From Myrica gale (lineage: Eukaryota; Streptophyta; Magnoliopsida; Fagales; Myricaceae), in the NCBI GenBank assembly GCA_963930655.1, contig OZ005617.1, forward strand, positions 10,046,501 to 10,110,500: a DNA stretch of 64,000 nt, in the 5' to 3' direction. The notes under the pieces were generated by a model. The model made no database searches. It saw only the letters and a program-made list of their open reading frames with translations, and was not told the DNA's origin. The translations under genes and the position numbers were made by a program. This document shows positions 1-11,739 of the stretch, in pieces (the first letter of the stretch is position 1; each line of letters opens with the position of its first letter).

Positions 1-2949
1 AGAGAAGGTGAGCAATTAAGTGACAAGACAAGACAAAGGAAGAGAAGAGCCAAAATGAGAGAAAAATCAAATGGAGAAGCAAGGGTTCAAGTGGGATAGC
101 AGAGCTAGAGGGGACAAAGAGATGATGTGAGAGAAAGTGAGAAGAAAAAAAGAGAGAAAAGACCATGCATTGGTCGGCCAAGCTCACCCCAAATTCATCC
201 CCATTTTTTCCTTCTTTCCCTCTTGTCATTTTCAACATCTCATGTCATTGTCATTGCCATAAATGAATTTTGGGAGACTCAATTGCTTCCTACGAAATTC
301 ACCCTCACACTTAGCATTTCAACTTCACACTTCATTTGCTTCTCTTGGCCGAATATCACACTTCATTCAACTCTCTCTCTTTTCCTCTCTTGGCCGAAAC
401 TTCCAATTGAGCTTAAGCCTTGTTCCTTTTCTCTTGCAACCAAATCACTTCTCTAAAGTTCTAGTTTGTTTCCCTTCTTTGGGTGACCAAATCTTCCCTT
501 TGTGCAACTCATTTCTTCTCTCTTAGTGGCTGGAAATTTCTATTCACCTAGCCATTTTCCCTTGTTGAAATTTTACTCACACTCTTGGAACTAAATCATT
601 TCAAAGTTTCAAGCATTGCCTTGTTTTTCCCCACCATAAAAACCTCTATCTCAGCACCTTATATTAGCCCTTGAAATCATTCCTAAAGGAGGAACCGAAA
701 GTTGGGATTAAGGAAGGATTTTGGTGAAAGTCGGGTGACTAGTGGAAGGTAGAGGTAGGCTTGATTTTCACATGTTATATTTTGTTTAAGTTCTTTATAG
801 TTCTGACCTAAGGTGTTTTATTATGCTAGGTACTCAAGGCTTGTGTTCAATCATCAAGGTGAGGCAAAAAAAATGGTTATTGATGCTAAATGTTGTTGTT
901 GGCCGAATGTCTCTTGGTTGGATCTTGAGTTGGTGCTTTGATTCTTGCTAGATCTAGACTTTGAGTTTAGAAAACAAACCCTAGTTATGTTGTGATGTTA
1001 GATCTGGCCATATAAGCATAAGATCTGAACTTGAATGTTAGAAAATGCAAAAGGAATGCATGTTGCAAGTTTTGGCATGAAGGGTTGTGTTGGTTGGTGT
1101 TAGCCGAACCTTGTATGTCTTGGATTTTCAAATATAACTTTGTTAAGTATATATTTGATGAATGACCATGATATATGTAAGTTTAGTAAACATATGCATG
1201 TAAGTTAGTCTTGAAATGTATGAAAATGGGTGTTGGCCGAATATGATGTTGTGCTAGATCTTGAAGTTGTTTTGTGATTTGTAGATCCTAGGTTGTGAAT
1301 CTGAAAATGGAGGATGGGATCACCATTGGAGAAGAAAATTTAGACAATGAATACTTAAAATGGAACATGGCCGAATGACCTAGTAGAGAAACCCTAATAG
1401 CAAGCCTATAATAATGAGATTATATTTACTTGTGATGGATAAGTGAAATTAGGGTTATGGCTAAATGGATTAGAGGATTTAAGCTTAAGTTCAATCATAA
1501 AACACACCATATAAGTAAGAGAAAAACAAGGATAATAGGCTTAAAGGTTCGGGTTAAAGGAATTAGCAAGACCTTGTGGTGTTAAGTATAGATTGAGGAT
1601 TTAATTAGGTTGGCCGAAACCTACGGTGAGCAAAATAAAGCTTATGTTTCGGGTTGCATAGAGATCAAGTGTCAAGCCAAGGATTAATTATAATTAGGGT
1701 TAGTAATTGATGAACTTAAAGACCTAGTTTAACGTATGTAATAAAAGAAAGATTAGGATTTGATTATAGTGCAATTAGCTTGCTAATTAGAATCCTAAGT
1801 AAGAATGATTAATAAGAGTTTCTATGTCAACCTTTGAATGGTATAATATTTTCAGAAATATATTTTTGGGAAATAACCGATTAAAATACAAATATTTAAC
1901 TTGTATGATTATGTACTTAATTCCTAGTACTAAGAAGCGTTTGAATCGCTTGTAGGCGATCTTCATACCCTTATTCATAATCAAGGAGACCGAGGTAAGT
2001 GGATTGTAAGTGAATCTTACACTTTTATGAAAACTGGAATGACACACTGCATTGATTCATGAACAAGCATGATATTTCAAGCATGACATGGAATGAGCAT
2101 TGCATGATTTTTCTAAAGAGAATTTTTATGCAATGTCGTATGGAAAATTTATGGAAAGATAAGTTAAGTCAAGGGGCTCTGGTCGGTACCGTACCATCAT
2201 GATGGACACCCATACCGAAGGACGAATGTGAGAAGGATGGGTGAATCCTAAGAGGCTGTGCAAACCACACTGAAGAACAATGAGAAGGTGTGGGCCTCCA
2301 AGGGTCGTGTCTAGCCATCAGGCCTGGGGCAACTACGGGCTAGCTCGACCAAATGAAAGTCCCCAAGGGTAAGGGAGATGGTTCCGATGGGAACGCAGAA
2401 CCCGGACTCCAGGGGTTAAATGGAGCGTAAGTAGCCCACAAGTTATGAATGAATGATTTTCAAGGGCCTGGGGCCAATTTCAAGAACAAGTTTATGTTTC
2501 TACAAGCAAGAGCATATGCATACCCATGACATGCATGTGCATCATGAATTATGTTTTCCCATGATAAGCAAGTACAAGTCAAGAGCATGTTTTAAAGTTA
2601 TGTATATCCCTTACTGAGTATTTTTGACTCACGTTTTTAAAATTGTGTCATTCCAGATGCCTCAAGAGAAGGAAGTCAGAAGGACTACCTGACTTAGAAG
2701 GAAAAATCATTTCTATGTTTTGTTATCGTGACTTGATCGATGAGATCCGTCACTTGTTAAGTGTTGAACATGTTATGTATATATTAAGATGCAAGTTGAT
2801 TGAGAGCCTTAATCACGTTATGAGTTGGCTCGCTTCTCTCGCGATTCTGTATATTCCGCTGTAAGTATGTATGTATGAACACTGGAGCTTTCCAGGGGAT
2901 TGCTCGCGGCTGTCATGGTCCCATGCGGGATAGCGTTCGGGGCGTGACA
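1..2949 (+). mobile_element. Ty3-type long LTR-like relic, right end present, left end outside window
   Basis: Non-coding, with many short GGCCGAA-containing words. It ends in CGGGGCGTGACA at 2949, a typical 3' end of a long plant Ty3-type LTR. Near 2610-2660 there is an ACTGAGT...GACTCA block of the kind common near the 3' end of such LTRs. The stretch 1430-1680 matches the reverse complement of about 7610-7900, so a diverged inverted copy lies in the same window. No gag or pol is visible here. It is a fossil; whether it is a solo LTR or part of a larger element cannot be told because it is cut by the window edge. The small open frames in it look like chance. Confidence 0.6.
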
Positions 2950-3287
2950 GAAATGATTCTGTCAATAGTATCCGTGTGAGGATGTCAGTGTTAGCTACAA
3001 AATTAATGTTCAACGATTAACACCTATAGTGCACCCTTTTCTTCAAAAAAATAGTAATATACACTTTTTTTTACAACTATTATAGATTTTACTCTTTGCA
3101 TTCCAGACTCTCACTTATGAGACATTGCATCCTCTAACTAGGGCAATTGTCAAATTATTAGATATTTTCCACATTTCCATCCGTCTGATAATAATACTTC
3201 TTATAATTTAATGAATTGACAATAATATCTTCAATATATGTAAAGTGGGTTAAGAGCATTATCTTCATTTTAATTTAAAAATGAGTA
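2950..3287. other. Intergenic spacer, AT-rich
   Basis: No gene seen. It holds phrases resembling MULE-type termini (ACTCTTTGCATTCC near 3091), perhaps an eroded terminus related to the one at 3288. Confidence 0.4.
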
Positions 3288-3479
3288 AAATATACTTTGC
3301 ATCCCTGAACTATGGGAGTTTGACACTTTGCACCCCTTGTTTTCAATTTGGTGACATTAAAGTCACAATCTTCTAAAATTTGTCGATTAGCACCCAAAAC
3401 TGATTTAGCCGTTAATCCTTAAGGTAATTATCTTATGTGTTGTCCACATGCCTCACTTGTGATTGTTATCCCCATTTTA

Positions 3480-4210
3480 CCCTCCTTATGTTAGTTTAGA
3501 AGTTCAAATTCGTGTTTTTCCCCAACTCGAAAAATTGGCATTCATCCCCTGTGTCGATGTTGAGCCCTAGCTATAGGTGCGGTGCCTGAAATCCAGATTC
3601 ACCGAAGAAATAGTGTGGAAATGGCGTCACATTGGTAATGCGGAAACAACTTTCCCTCTCCTTGTAGCTCTGTATGTTTGAATCTGCTCTTCTTTTGCAT
3701 TAACCCATATACCTCCATGGTTTTGTGTTCTTGATTTTCTGCTCTTATTTTTCATGTTCCTCTGTTATCTACGGATTCATTTTTTTCAGGTGCTGCATTT
3801 GTTGCATGTGGGTATGACAACTAAGTGAAAATTTGAGTATATTGGGATTACGGATTTTCTGTCTAAGTTAGAAGAGTTATAATTACTTGCTTTGTTATCT
3901 TGCTCTCTTATAACTCCTTTACGAGTATATTGGGATTGCTAAATTGTCTAAGTTAGAAGAATTGTAATTACATGTTTTGTTATCTTGCTCTATTATAACC
4001 CATTTACGAGTATATTGGGTCTGCAAAGTTGTCTAAGTTAGAAGAGTTATAATTACTTGCTCTGTTATATTACTATGTTATTACCCCTTTACTCTGTGAA
4101 TATGTGTTGTATTAATTGGGTTACACAATACATGAATAAGTGTGAACTTACACTTTCTGAGAATCATGTGTAAGTAGTGCACAGTAACTAACACTCATGT
4201 TTTTAATGGA
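3480..4210 (+). other. Upstream region of the degenerate zf-GRF gene
   Basis: No confident exon. An imperfect direct repeat sits at about 3833-4060: a block containing GAGTATATTGGG and AGTTAGAAGA occurs three times at a spacing of about 90 bases. A pyrimidine-rich tract ending in TTTTTTCAG near 3789 could be an old splice acceptor. Confidence 0.35.
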
Positions 4211-4214
4211 CTTG

Positions 4215-4735
4215 TCAAATGCTTTTTAAGCAATTCACCTCCATCGCCAAGTACTGTAAGTTTGGAAACAAGCATAGGTGGAGATTCAACTAAAATTCTT
4301 GTTTGTTACTATAGAGTTGATTCTTGCTTGAAGACTGCCTACACAGATGGAAATTTTGGCAAAAATTTTTTTAGCTGTGTGAACCACAAGATAATACCTC
4401 GTAGATGTAGTTTAGTACATATGTATATTCTTTCCCTAAAATGTTTATACATATACATTGCTGATATGATTGCAGATTGGGAGATCATGTGGGTTTTTCA
4501 AGTGGCTTGATCCTCCTATGTGTGTCAATAGAACGAGGGTTTTAAGCCATCTTCGGGAGAGGCACGAAAGGACACATATAGACTTTGAAATAGAAATTAA
4601 TCTCAAAACAATGGAGGAGGGGTATGCGAGGCACAATGCGATGATGGAACTTAATCTGACATGGCTCCGCTTAGAGCTGGTTTCCACAAAATATAGTCAC
4701 AATGAAGACATTAAATCTATAGGAGGATGTTGACT
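4215..4735 (+). pseudogene. Degenerate zf-GRF protein gene
   Basis: Two blocks resemble the plant GRF zinc finger (At4g04775-like family). The first, about 4262-4390, reads VCYYRVDSCLKTAYTDGNFG followed by KNFFSC. After an intron-sized gap the second, from about 4478, reads GRSCGFFKWLDPPMC followed by a helical tail to the stop at 4733. The usual CxC pair is CYY here, so one metal ligand is lost. The expected splice donor after the first block is AT rather than GT; the acceptor (TTGCAG at about 4475) is intact. The gene therefore looks dead. Its intron lies at the same place as that of the intact GRF gene at 39830-40679. A transposon-associated role is inferred from context. Confidence 0.6.
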
Positions 4736-4951
4736 TTGTTGTGGGTGCTGATTATTTTGTTGTTGTTGCCTTCCGTATATGTCAGAGGAAACAAAATGGG
4801 TTTTTCCCTAGCCTTGGCACCATAACTAAAGTTGGAATTTGGTCATGTCATTGCCTTGAAGGCATTTTTTGTAATTGCATCATTACTAACATTTGTTGTA
4901 ATGGAAGCTGTAAGTAATTTTTGTTAATGTCAGTAATAGACATTGTATTTT

Positions 4952-6190
4952 TTGTGAGTCCTAGTTTCAGGATTAAGGCAACCCAAGAGGGGGTGGTGAA
5001 TTAATTTTCTAAACTTTTCGATATTAACCCCCAAAACCGTGTTTGCAAAGTAAATATTAATTTAGCACAAGTATGTAAGTGCTAAATGTAAAAAGTATGG
5101 ATAGAGAAAACAAACACGTGATTTTTTAGGTGGTTCGGCAAACCCGCCTACATCCACCCCTCAAACTCCTTCACCGAGCCTTGAGGTTTTCCATTATTCT
5201 CCAATAGCTTTACACACTAGCTTCCGGGTGCTAGTAAACCGTACAAGTTTTTTCTCTCGGACTCAACACTCAAACCCACCCAAGTGGTTTTTCTGGCTCA
5301 CCACTCACAACCTCACCAAGTTTCTTCTTTAGTGAACAACCTCACTAAAGGAAACACCTCTATTGGATAGGTAGATAGAAGAACAAAAACTCTCTTGATA
5401 GAGTAGATATGAAAATGGAAGCTCTATCTCTTTATTCACACAAAGACAAGGATATGAAAGTGTGTTTTGTGTGAATGCTATGAGAAATATAGAATAAGAA
5501 GGTTTAGAATATTTCTCAAGTAGTAGAAATGATATGTGGTCGTTGGGTTATCATTTTAGACGAAATGAAGGTGTATTTATAGGCCACATATGAAAACTAG
5601 CCGTTTATAGCCGTTGGGAGTTTTTGCTAAAACGAGCCGGTCAACCGCTTCAAGTTACCGTTACTCCAACGGTCATATTGTCAGAAGCTTCAAAGACTCT
5701 TTTGTCAAAGCCAACCGGTCGACTGCTACATGTGGCGGTCGAAGTACCGATCGACCGCTTGAACAGCCGGTCGACCTCCTCAACTTAAGCATGATCCGGT
5801 TCTTTTAAAAACAAGGTTTTTGACCACTTTTAAACACCTAATTTGGAAGACATACTTCCCATAAGTATATGAATGTTTAGAGGTTTGATTGAGATGTTTT
5901 GAAACCTATAAAAACATTTTAATCTTTTAAACAAAACTTAAAACGGTTTATGCACATTTTGAAAGATATACAAGTGCGTGATTCAAATCCTTGTCAAATG
6001 TGAAATAAAGAGTTACAAGGATTATACCCTAAGGTCTTGAATCTTCACTTTAAGCTCTTTGCATCTTCTTGTTCTTCTTTCTTCAAGGTTTGGATCTTTT
6101 CGTCAAGTTGTCTTTGTCTTTGAAGATGTCCATTTTGTAAACTCATCCATTTATTGAATCATCAAAATCTCGATTGTGCACAAAAAGCCA
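4952..6190 (-). mobile_element. Solo LTR of a SIRE-like Ty1/copia element
   Basis: Plus-strand ends are TGTGAGTC (4952) and AAAGCCA (6190). Read on the minus strand it starts with a TTTGTGCACAATCGAGATTT-type 5' end and finishes near the C-rich complement of AACCCAAGAGGGGG, as in SIRE LTRs. It is alignable with the LTR at 58970 (same start TGTGAGTC, the AACCCAAGAGGGGG block, the TTCGG(C/T)AAAC block). Both sides carry TATTTTT-like sequence, a possible target duplication. No internal region is present, so it is a solo LTR fossil inserted downstream of the GRF pseudogene. Confidence 0.7.
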
Positions 6191-6228
6191 ATATTTTTTG
6201 TTATAGATATCAGTTGATGAACCTATAA

Positions 6229-6372
6229 GTGCCTTCAAAGCATTTGTTGTAAACTGAAATGTAACCTGTAATATGTTTATTGCCTTCAAGGCATTTGTTG
6301 TAAACTAAAATATAACCTATAATATGTTTATTGCCTTCAAGGCATTTGTCGTAAACCATGTATAACCTGTAA
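6229..6372. repeat. 51-bp tandem repeat, about 2.8 copies
   Basis: The word GCCTTCAA(A/G)GCATTTGT recurs at about 6233, 6283 and 6334 with matching flanks (AACCTGTAATATGTTTAT). A related phrase sits at 4853 (GCCTTGAAGGCATTTTTTGT), on the other side of the solo LTR, so the array probably belonged to the 3' region of the GRF gene. Confidence 0.7.
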
Positions 6373-6840
6373 ATGTATTCTAAATTTTTCAAGCACGTAT
6401 GGTCACAATTGCAACTAAAACAATGCTTCTCTATAAACATTAACAACGTTTGAGCAAAAAATTGCAAGCACCAAAATGAGCTTCTATTAAATAGTGAGCT
6501 AACAAAGCTTCAATTAGCAGCATCAAACTGCTTCAAAAGATCACAATGAGATTAAATTTCAGAGTTAAGATCACAGTGAGATTAAATATCAGAGTTCTTC
6601 ACGAGCTTAAATATCCAAATGTATCAAATACATAATAAACTTAAATATTAGTATCATCATATTAGCTCCAAGAGATTACAATGACCAACTGTTCAAAGAC
6701 GTTACCCCCTAAACAACATTGTCACAAAAAACACAGTGTTACAACCAACCCATAAACAACATTGTCACAAAAAACACAGTCTTACTACCAACCCCTGAAC
6801 AACAGAGTCACAAACAACAAAACAAACCAACAAACTGTTC

Positions 6841-7295
6841 CTAAGACTTCTTATCAATATTCTTTCTCTTCATCTTAGCTTCAATCCTCTTAATGGCCGT
6901 CTCAATGGTAGGGACCACCATCCTTGAGGAGTTTGTAGGAGTCTTCATATGAGAAGCAATGTAACCAGACTCAAATTGAGCCCATATTGTTTACGGGGTG
7001 GCCCAAACACACCCATCACCTCCCTCTGGTATCTGAGTTGGTTCTTCAACCTTGCCAGCAATGTCCAAATCAATTGGATCCTCCTATCGATTTCCTCAAC
7101 CTGACGCGCTACCTAGTTGCCCCGCTAATCTTTCAGACCCTCGATGCACCCTAGATACAATCAATGACAGCGACTGTGATGCACTTGTTGGTTTTCTCTT
7201 CGTCTGATTTGTGACAACAAGTGTAGGCTGAGTTGCAAGCTAAATGACTGGAGTTCGAGGTGTTATAGGTGGTGGTACAATAGATGTAAGCAGTG
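6841..7295 (-). pseudogene. C-terminal tail of a MuDR/MURA-type transposase (degenerate)
   Basis: On the minus strand a Pro/Thr-rich segment (PPPITPRTPVIQ, then TKRKPTSASQ) is followed, across stops, by a tail containing SSRMVVPTIETAIKRIE and ending in KNIDKKS at the stop 6841-6843. A matching tail (SSRVVVPTIEQAIRQVEEKK) ends the MURA relic at 53100-56465, which supports the assignment. The catalytic and SWIM regions are absent. The upstream side is cut near 7300 where LTR-like sequence begins. Confidence 0.6.
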
Positions 7296-7304
7296 CCTTA
7301 CCAC

Positions 7305-9941
7305 TTCTTGTTCTTGCTAAAGGAGTTTAACTTGTTGGTTCCTAAGACTTCTTATCAACTCCAATTACGTGAACTTCTAGGGTATTTCAACTCGATCTTT
7401 ATATATATTGAATCCTCACTTCATTGGTCAACCCGTGGCCTTCTTGCCCTTATTTCCCTCTTAAGTTTGTTGTTCTATACATGATATAACCATCATGCAA
7501 TACTTTTAACCATCAAGGAACATCAAGAACTTGCTATACATCAAGGTGATCGGCCAACATGCATGTTATATCATCCCAATTACATGTCATTCCTTTACAT
7601 GCATATTAGCATTTCTCTATGCAACCCGAGACATTAACCTTGATTAGAGTTTACATTTTTTCTCCTCATAAGGTCAAGGCTCTCTAATCCTTAGCTTCGA
7701 TATACATATCATTACGATTACGTTTCACTCTGCCCTAAATAGGAGTTGGCCAACCTTAAATCATTCTAATTAAATCCTTAATCCATGCTTAACATCACAA
7801 GGCTTGTTAATCCTTTAACTCGATCCTTTAAGCCTTAACATCTTTTAATTTGTTTGGCTACAACCCTAATTTTATTTATTCATCACAAGCAAATAAAATT
7901 TCCAATTGTTACAAGCTTGCAATTCGGGTTTCTCTTCCTCATGGCATTCGGCCAACACCAATCTTATGTGTTCTTTAATTACAACTTCATCTCCAATGGT
8001 GATCCCATCCTCCATTCAACAATTTCACAACCTAAGAACTACCAATCATAACATAATTCAAGATCAAGGACAAAGTGACATTCGGCCAACACCATATCAT
8101 AGAACACTTGGACTTTTCTCATTATTTATTTGCATGCAACTTCCTCGATTCACAACCAAACTTACATGCATTTTCCAATAACAAGTCAGAACATACTCAC
8201 ATTCATTCATGCTCTTAGATCTAACACCAAACATAAGCAGCAAAATGCAAATTAGGGTTGCATGGTTCGGCCATCATGGTGATTTATGCCAAAACTTACA
8301 CTTGTCCTATCTCCCTCTTTATCATGCATTTCTTCCATAGTTCGGAACCTCTTTCACATGTATATTGTTCATTAAATCATCATAACAATGGTCAAACACT
8401 TAGATCTAACATTCAAACACATCCATAACCATAGATCTAGGGAGATTTACAACTTATAACCAACCAACTTAGCATAAACTTAGATCTAGCTTCCTTTAAC
8501 ATACATTGTTCTCCATTTGCATTTTTCTTCACATTCAACCTTAGATCTAGAACATAAATGGCCAGATCTAACACTTAGACACCTTAACAACACTAGATCT
8601 AGCAACATACAACATAAAAATCCAAGATCCCACTACATGAAATTCGGCCAACAAGGAAATGGGGAGATCCGGACTTTACCTTGTTGTCTCCTTGCTTTCC
8701 CTTCCTTTTTTCCTTGCAAGACCTCTCCTTTTCTTTACCTCCTTCTTCTTCTTCCTTCTTCTCCTTCCTCTCACACAAGTTCCCTCTTGGTTCAAGCTCA
8801 AACCTCACTTCATGGTTCAAAACTTTGGATTTCTCCCTTGGTTCTCTCTTTTCACCCTTCGGTTTCTCTCCACTTTTTTTGGCTTGGTTTCTCTCTTCTC
8901 CCCTTTGTGTTGGTCGACTAAAGCAACACAAATGAAATGGAAAAAGGGTGATAGATGTGTAATGTCACAAGTGAAGACAAAGAGTGTGAACTTGGCCATA
9001 ATATTCGGCCAAGTAGTGTCTCTTCACTCTTCTTTAACTTTTCAGCCTTTTGTCACTTCATGTCCCCTTGTCTCCCTTGGTTTAGAACTAGTCTAGTTCA
9101 CTTAGTTGAAATCCAACTAAATGGGTTCATGGTTACTTAATGGGCTTGCTAATCCAACATCATAATTCAAGGCCCATTAGGCTAAATCTCAAATCCAATT
9201 CACAAGTTTAAAGAATAGGGCCCAATAACACCAATCTTTAAAGCTAGGCCTAATAACATAAATCTTTAAAGTTAGGCCCACTAACATTTCAATCACATAA
9301 GACTTTGGCAGCCCAATAATATTTGTCTAAGGCCCAATATCACAAGTCTCAAGTCCATTTCACAAGCCTATAGGCTAAGGCCCAATAACCTAAATCCTTA
9401 AAGCCCAATAACCATTCAATGACAGCCCATTATCATGAATATTATGGCAGCCCAATACCATGACTTTTAAGCCCATCTTTATGACTATTTTGGCAGCCCA
9501 TTAGCATACATTTAAAGGCCCAATAATCACCTAATATTCCAAGCCTTATAGCAGCCCAATATCACAACTTCAAGGGCCCATCATCACATGTAATTGGGCA
9601 GCACACTTGATTAAATTTCAAGGCCCATCATTCCTAATTTTCGGCCAAGCTTGGGCTGTCCATTTTCAGCCCATTTTTTTAGGCTTTAAGTCCAACCATT
9701 TAAACCTTAATAGCCCAATAATATGGTCCATAACATAATCCTCCAAAAATTAATCAAGGATATAGAAAATAAACAAAATTCAGCAACTTAAAGTTGACTA
9801 CCTTAAAATTTAAATCTCATCCATTGAAATTCCATAATGCTCATTAAACTTAGACCATACCATGACCTCCATTAATTCAAAACAAATCACCAAATCCTTA
9901 AGCTTACAACAGAGTACGTACTGATTTTTCGGGGTCTCACA
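7305..9941 (-). mobile_element. Ty3-type long LTR-like relic, inverted relative to 1-2949
   Basis: Read on the minus strand it starts at 9941 with TGTGAGACCCCG, a typical 5' LTR end, and contains the same family of GGCCGAAT words as 1-2949. Its far end is truncated: the ACTGAGT...GGGGCGTGACA 3' portion is absent. The 9130-9740 part is dense in AGCCCAATA/AAGGCCCA words, a low-complexity dispersed repeat. The CT-rich stretch 8680-8900 gives long open frames in several registers that I regard as chance. Fossil; non-coding. Confidence 0.6.
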
Positions 9942-10310
9942 GCCAGTGTTTACCTACCACTAACATTAAGTCACTAACCTTCATAGCCTCCTGCTCGATC
10001 ATGGCTCCCTCTCGAAGCACTGGCTTAAAAGCAGATATGGAAAACACCCATGGGTCCCTCAAAGCTGATATGTCCCTGCCATTCCCACCTTGTAACGCAT
10101 GCCTCCCATCAATACCTCACGGTGTTGAATAATACTCTTCCAAAATTCAAATCCAGGAATCTGTACATGTCACCTATGCTTCCCGAAAATGCTTCCCTCG
10201 TAAATATTTTCCACCTAACACCCAAACCCACAAACTATCACTTTGTGTCATCTGCATGCCCAGGCCTCCTCCCTTTTCGGTGTACTTATGATCATTTGTC
10301 CTTATTTCAG
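9942..10310 (-). mobile_element. LINE fragment, region downstream of reverse transcriptase
   Basis: Minus-strand translation gives FEFWKSIIQHREVLMGGMRY, then KVGNGRDISALRDPWV and VSDLM. This is the conserved W-x-S-I ... GNG ... DPW linker between the reverse transcriptase and zf-RVT in plant LINEs. It stops exactly at the 5' end of the LTR-like relic at 9941, suggesting that element landed in the LINE. Frames are broken; old and dead. Confidence 0.65.
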
Positions 10311-10630
10311 TTTTAAAAGGGTTAAATTTGACTCACTTAGGGGGGCGAGATTGTATTTTTTAGTTTGTTAAATTTGACTCACGATTAAGGGGCAAGATTT
10401 TATTTTCATGTTCGAATAGGGGGTCAAATTTGACTCATTTTTTTTAAGGAAAGCGAGAGAATTTTCAGGTTGGAAATGATGGTTGAGATGGTAATTTAGG
10501 CTTTGAAAAGGTATTTCATTTGAAAAGAAATGAAAACAGTATCCTGCAAATAGAAACTGTTGCATGGGTTTATCTTGTAACCCCAAGAAATAGAAGAGAT
10601 TAAAAAACATATTATGAACTCGGATATTTC

Positions 10631-10828
10631 GGCTATGTTTGGTTTAGTTTTCAAAACATTTTTTGTTTTTTGGAAGTAGTGTAGATTCTCTTGGGATTGG
10701 TGAAAAGTTTGTTAAAAGTTGTTGAAATTTGTAAAAAGTTATTGGGATTGGTGAAAATGTATGAAAATTGATGAAAAAATAAGTGAGAAGTTTTTAAAAA
10801 TTTTTTGAGAACTTAAACAAACATAGCC
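10631..10828. mobile_element. Tourist/Harbinger-like MITE
   Basis: 198 bp with inverted ends: GGCTATGTTTGGTTTAGTTT on the left and its imperfect complement (ACTTAAACAAACATAGCC) on the right. The flanks are TTC on both sides (10628-10630 and 10829-10831), a 3-bp target duplication. The inside is AT-rich without coding capacity. Confidence 0.75.
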
Positions 10829-11739
10829 TTCATTTCTCAGATAAAAGTAGTTCGGATATTTTAGACCTTAAAGGGAAAAGCCTAAAATATATTATGAAAT
10901 TTACCGTCAAGAAATTTATGCACATAATATCAATTATCAACAAAAGAAAATTAGCACACGCCCAAAACAGCTGCAGACACCTAAAGCCTGTCAGCCAATG
11001 TTTTAGATGACAATTTTCGTGTTCTGTCTCTCAAAACCGTTCGGACCGTTTATAAACCCGTCCGAATGGTTTTGTGTCATACTGACGAAATTCAAAATTA
11101 TCATGCCTAGTACAGTCCATCCGTTCACATGAGTTGTGCGAAATTTCTCTCTATATGTTCGCACAGCTCATGCGAACGATTAATCCATTGTGACGAAATA
11201 CATTTGGTCACTCAAAAAATGTCCTCACCATTGTACATCAACGTCCAAACGATGATGTAAATATGTCCGGACGCACTTGTGAAGACGTCCGCCCCGTAGT
11301 GAATTATGATGAAAATATTTTTTGTCATCTGAAAACGTCATTCGAACCTTTAAGTACAGTTCAGACTCGTTGTACGTTGAACACGTTCGAACGTGTTGGT
11401 GTATCGTGCGCACGGTTTCTTATTGAAAGACCGTGTGGACGCGATAGACACCGTTCGGACTGGCGAATTTAAAGCAAAGTATGCCGACGGATAGTTATGC
11501 GTGCGCACGCTAGCAACAAAAAAGTTCCGTGCGAACGTCATTTAAAAACCGTTCGAACGGTTTTCTATATATTTGAATTAATTTAATTAAAATTTATGAA
11601 ATAATATAAAATATAACAATATTCACTGCTCATAATATAATAAAATATCTACAAATATGTAATTGTTATTAAAAGTAAATAAAATACATAATCGATAAGT
11701 ACTGACAAAGTAGTAAAAATACAAGAATCTATCCAAATT

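Larger units (their letters stand above)
3288..7295. mobile_element. Decayed Mutator-like element (MULE) with GRF gene and MURA tail
   Basis: The left edge is set by a terminal-repeat-like start (TAAAATATACTTTGCATCCC at 3294-3313) that resembles the ends of the MULE-type MITE at 54514-54876. Inside are a degenerate zf-GRF gene on the plus strand (4215-4735) and the C-terminal tail of a MURA-type transposase on the minus strand (6841-7295). This convergent arrangement is the same as in the intact MULE at 37514-45680. A solo SIRE-type LTR (4952-6190) separates the two. The core of the transposase is missing and no right terminal repeat was found. Grouping the parts into one element is an inference from order and orientation. 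Confidence 0.5.

Noticed and set aside
6229-6372. Evenly spaced repeats that could suggest a CRISPR-like array
   Set aside because: The repeats are direct tandem copies without unique spacers, in a plant nuclear context; a minisatellite explains them. The same holds for 18700-18797 and 22795-23010.
8599-9096. Overlapping long open frames on both strands
   Set aside because: They read through a CT-rich tract of an LTR-like relic; composition is low-complexity (Ser/Leu/Phe or Glu/Lys) and no domain is seen.
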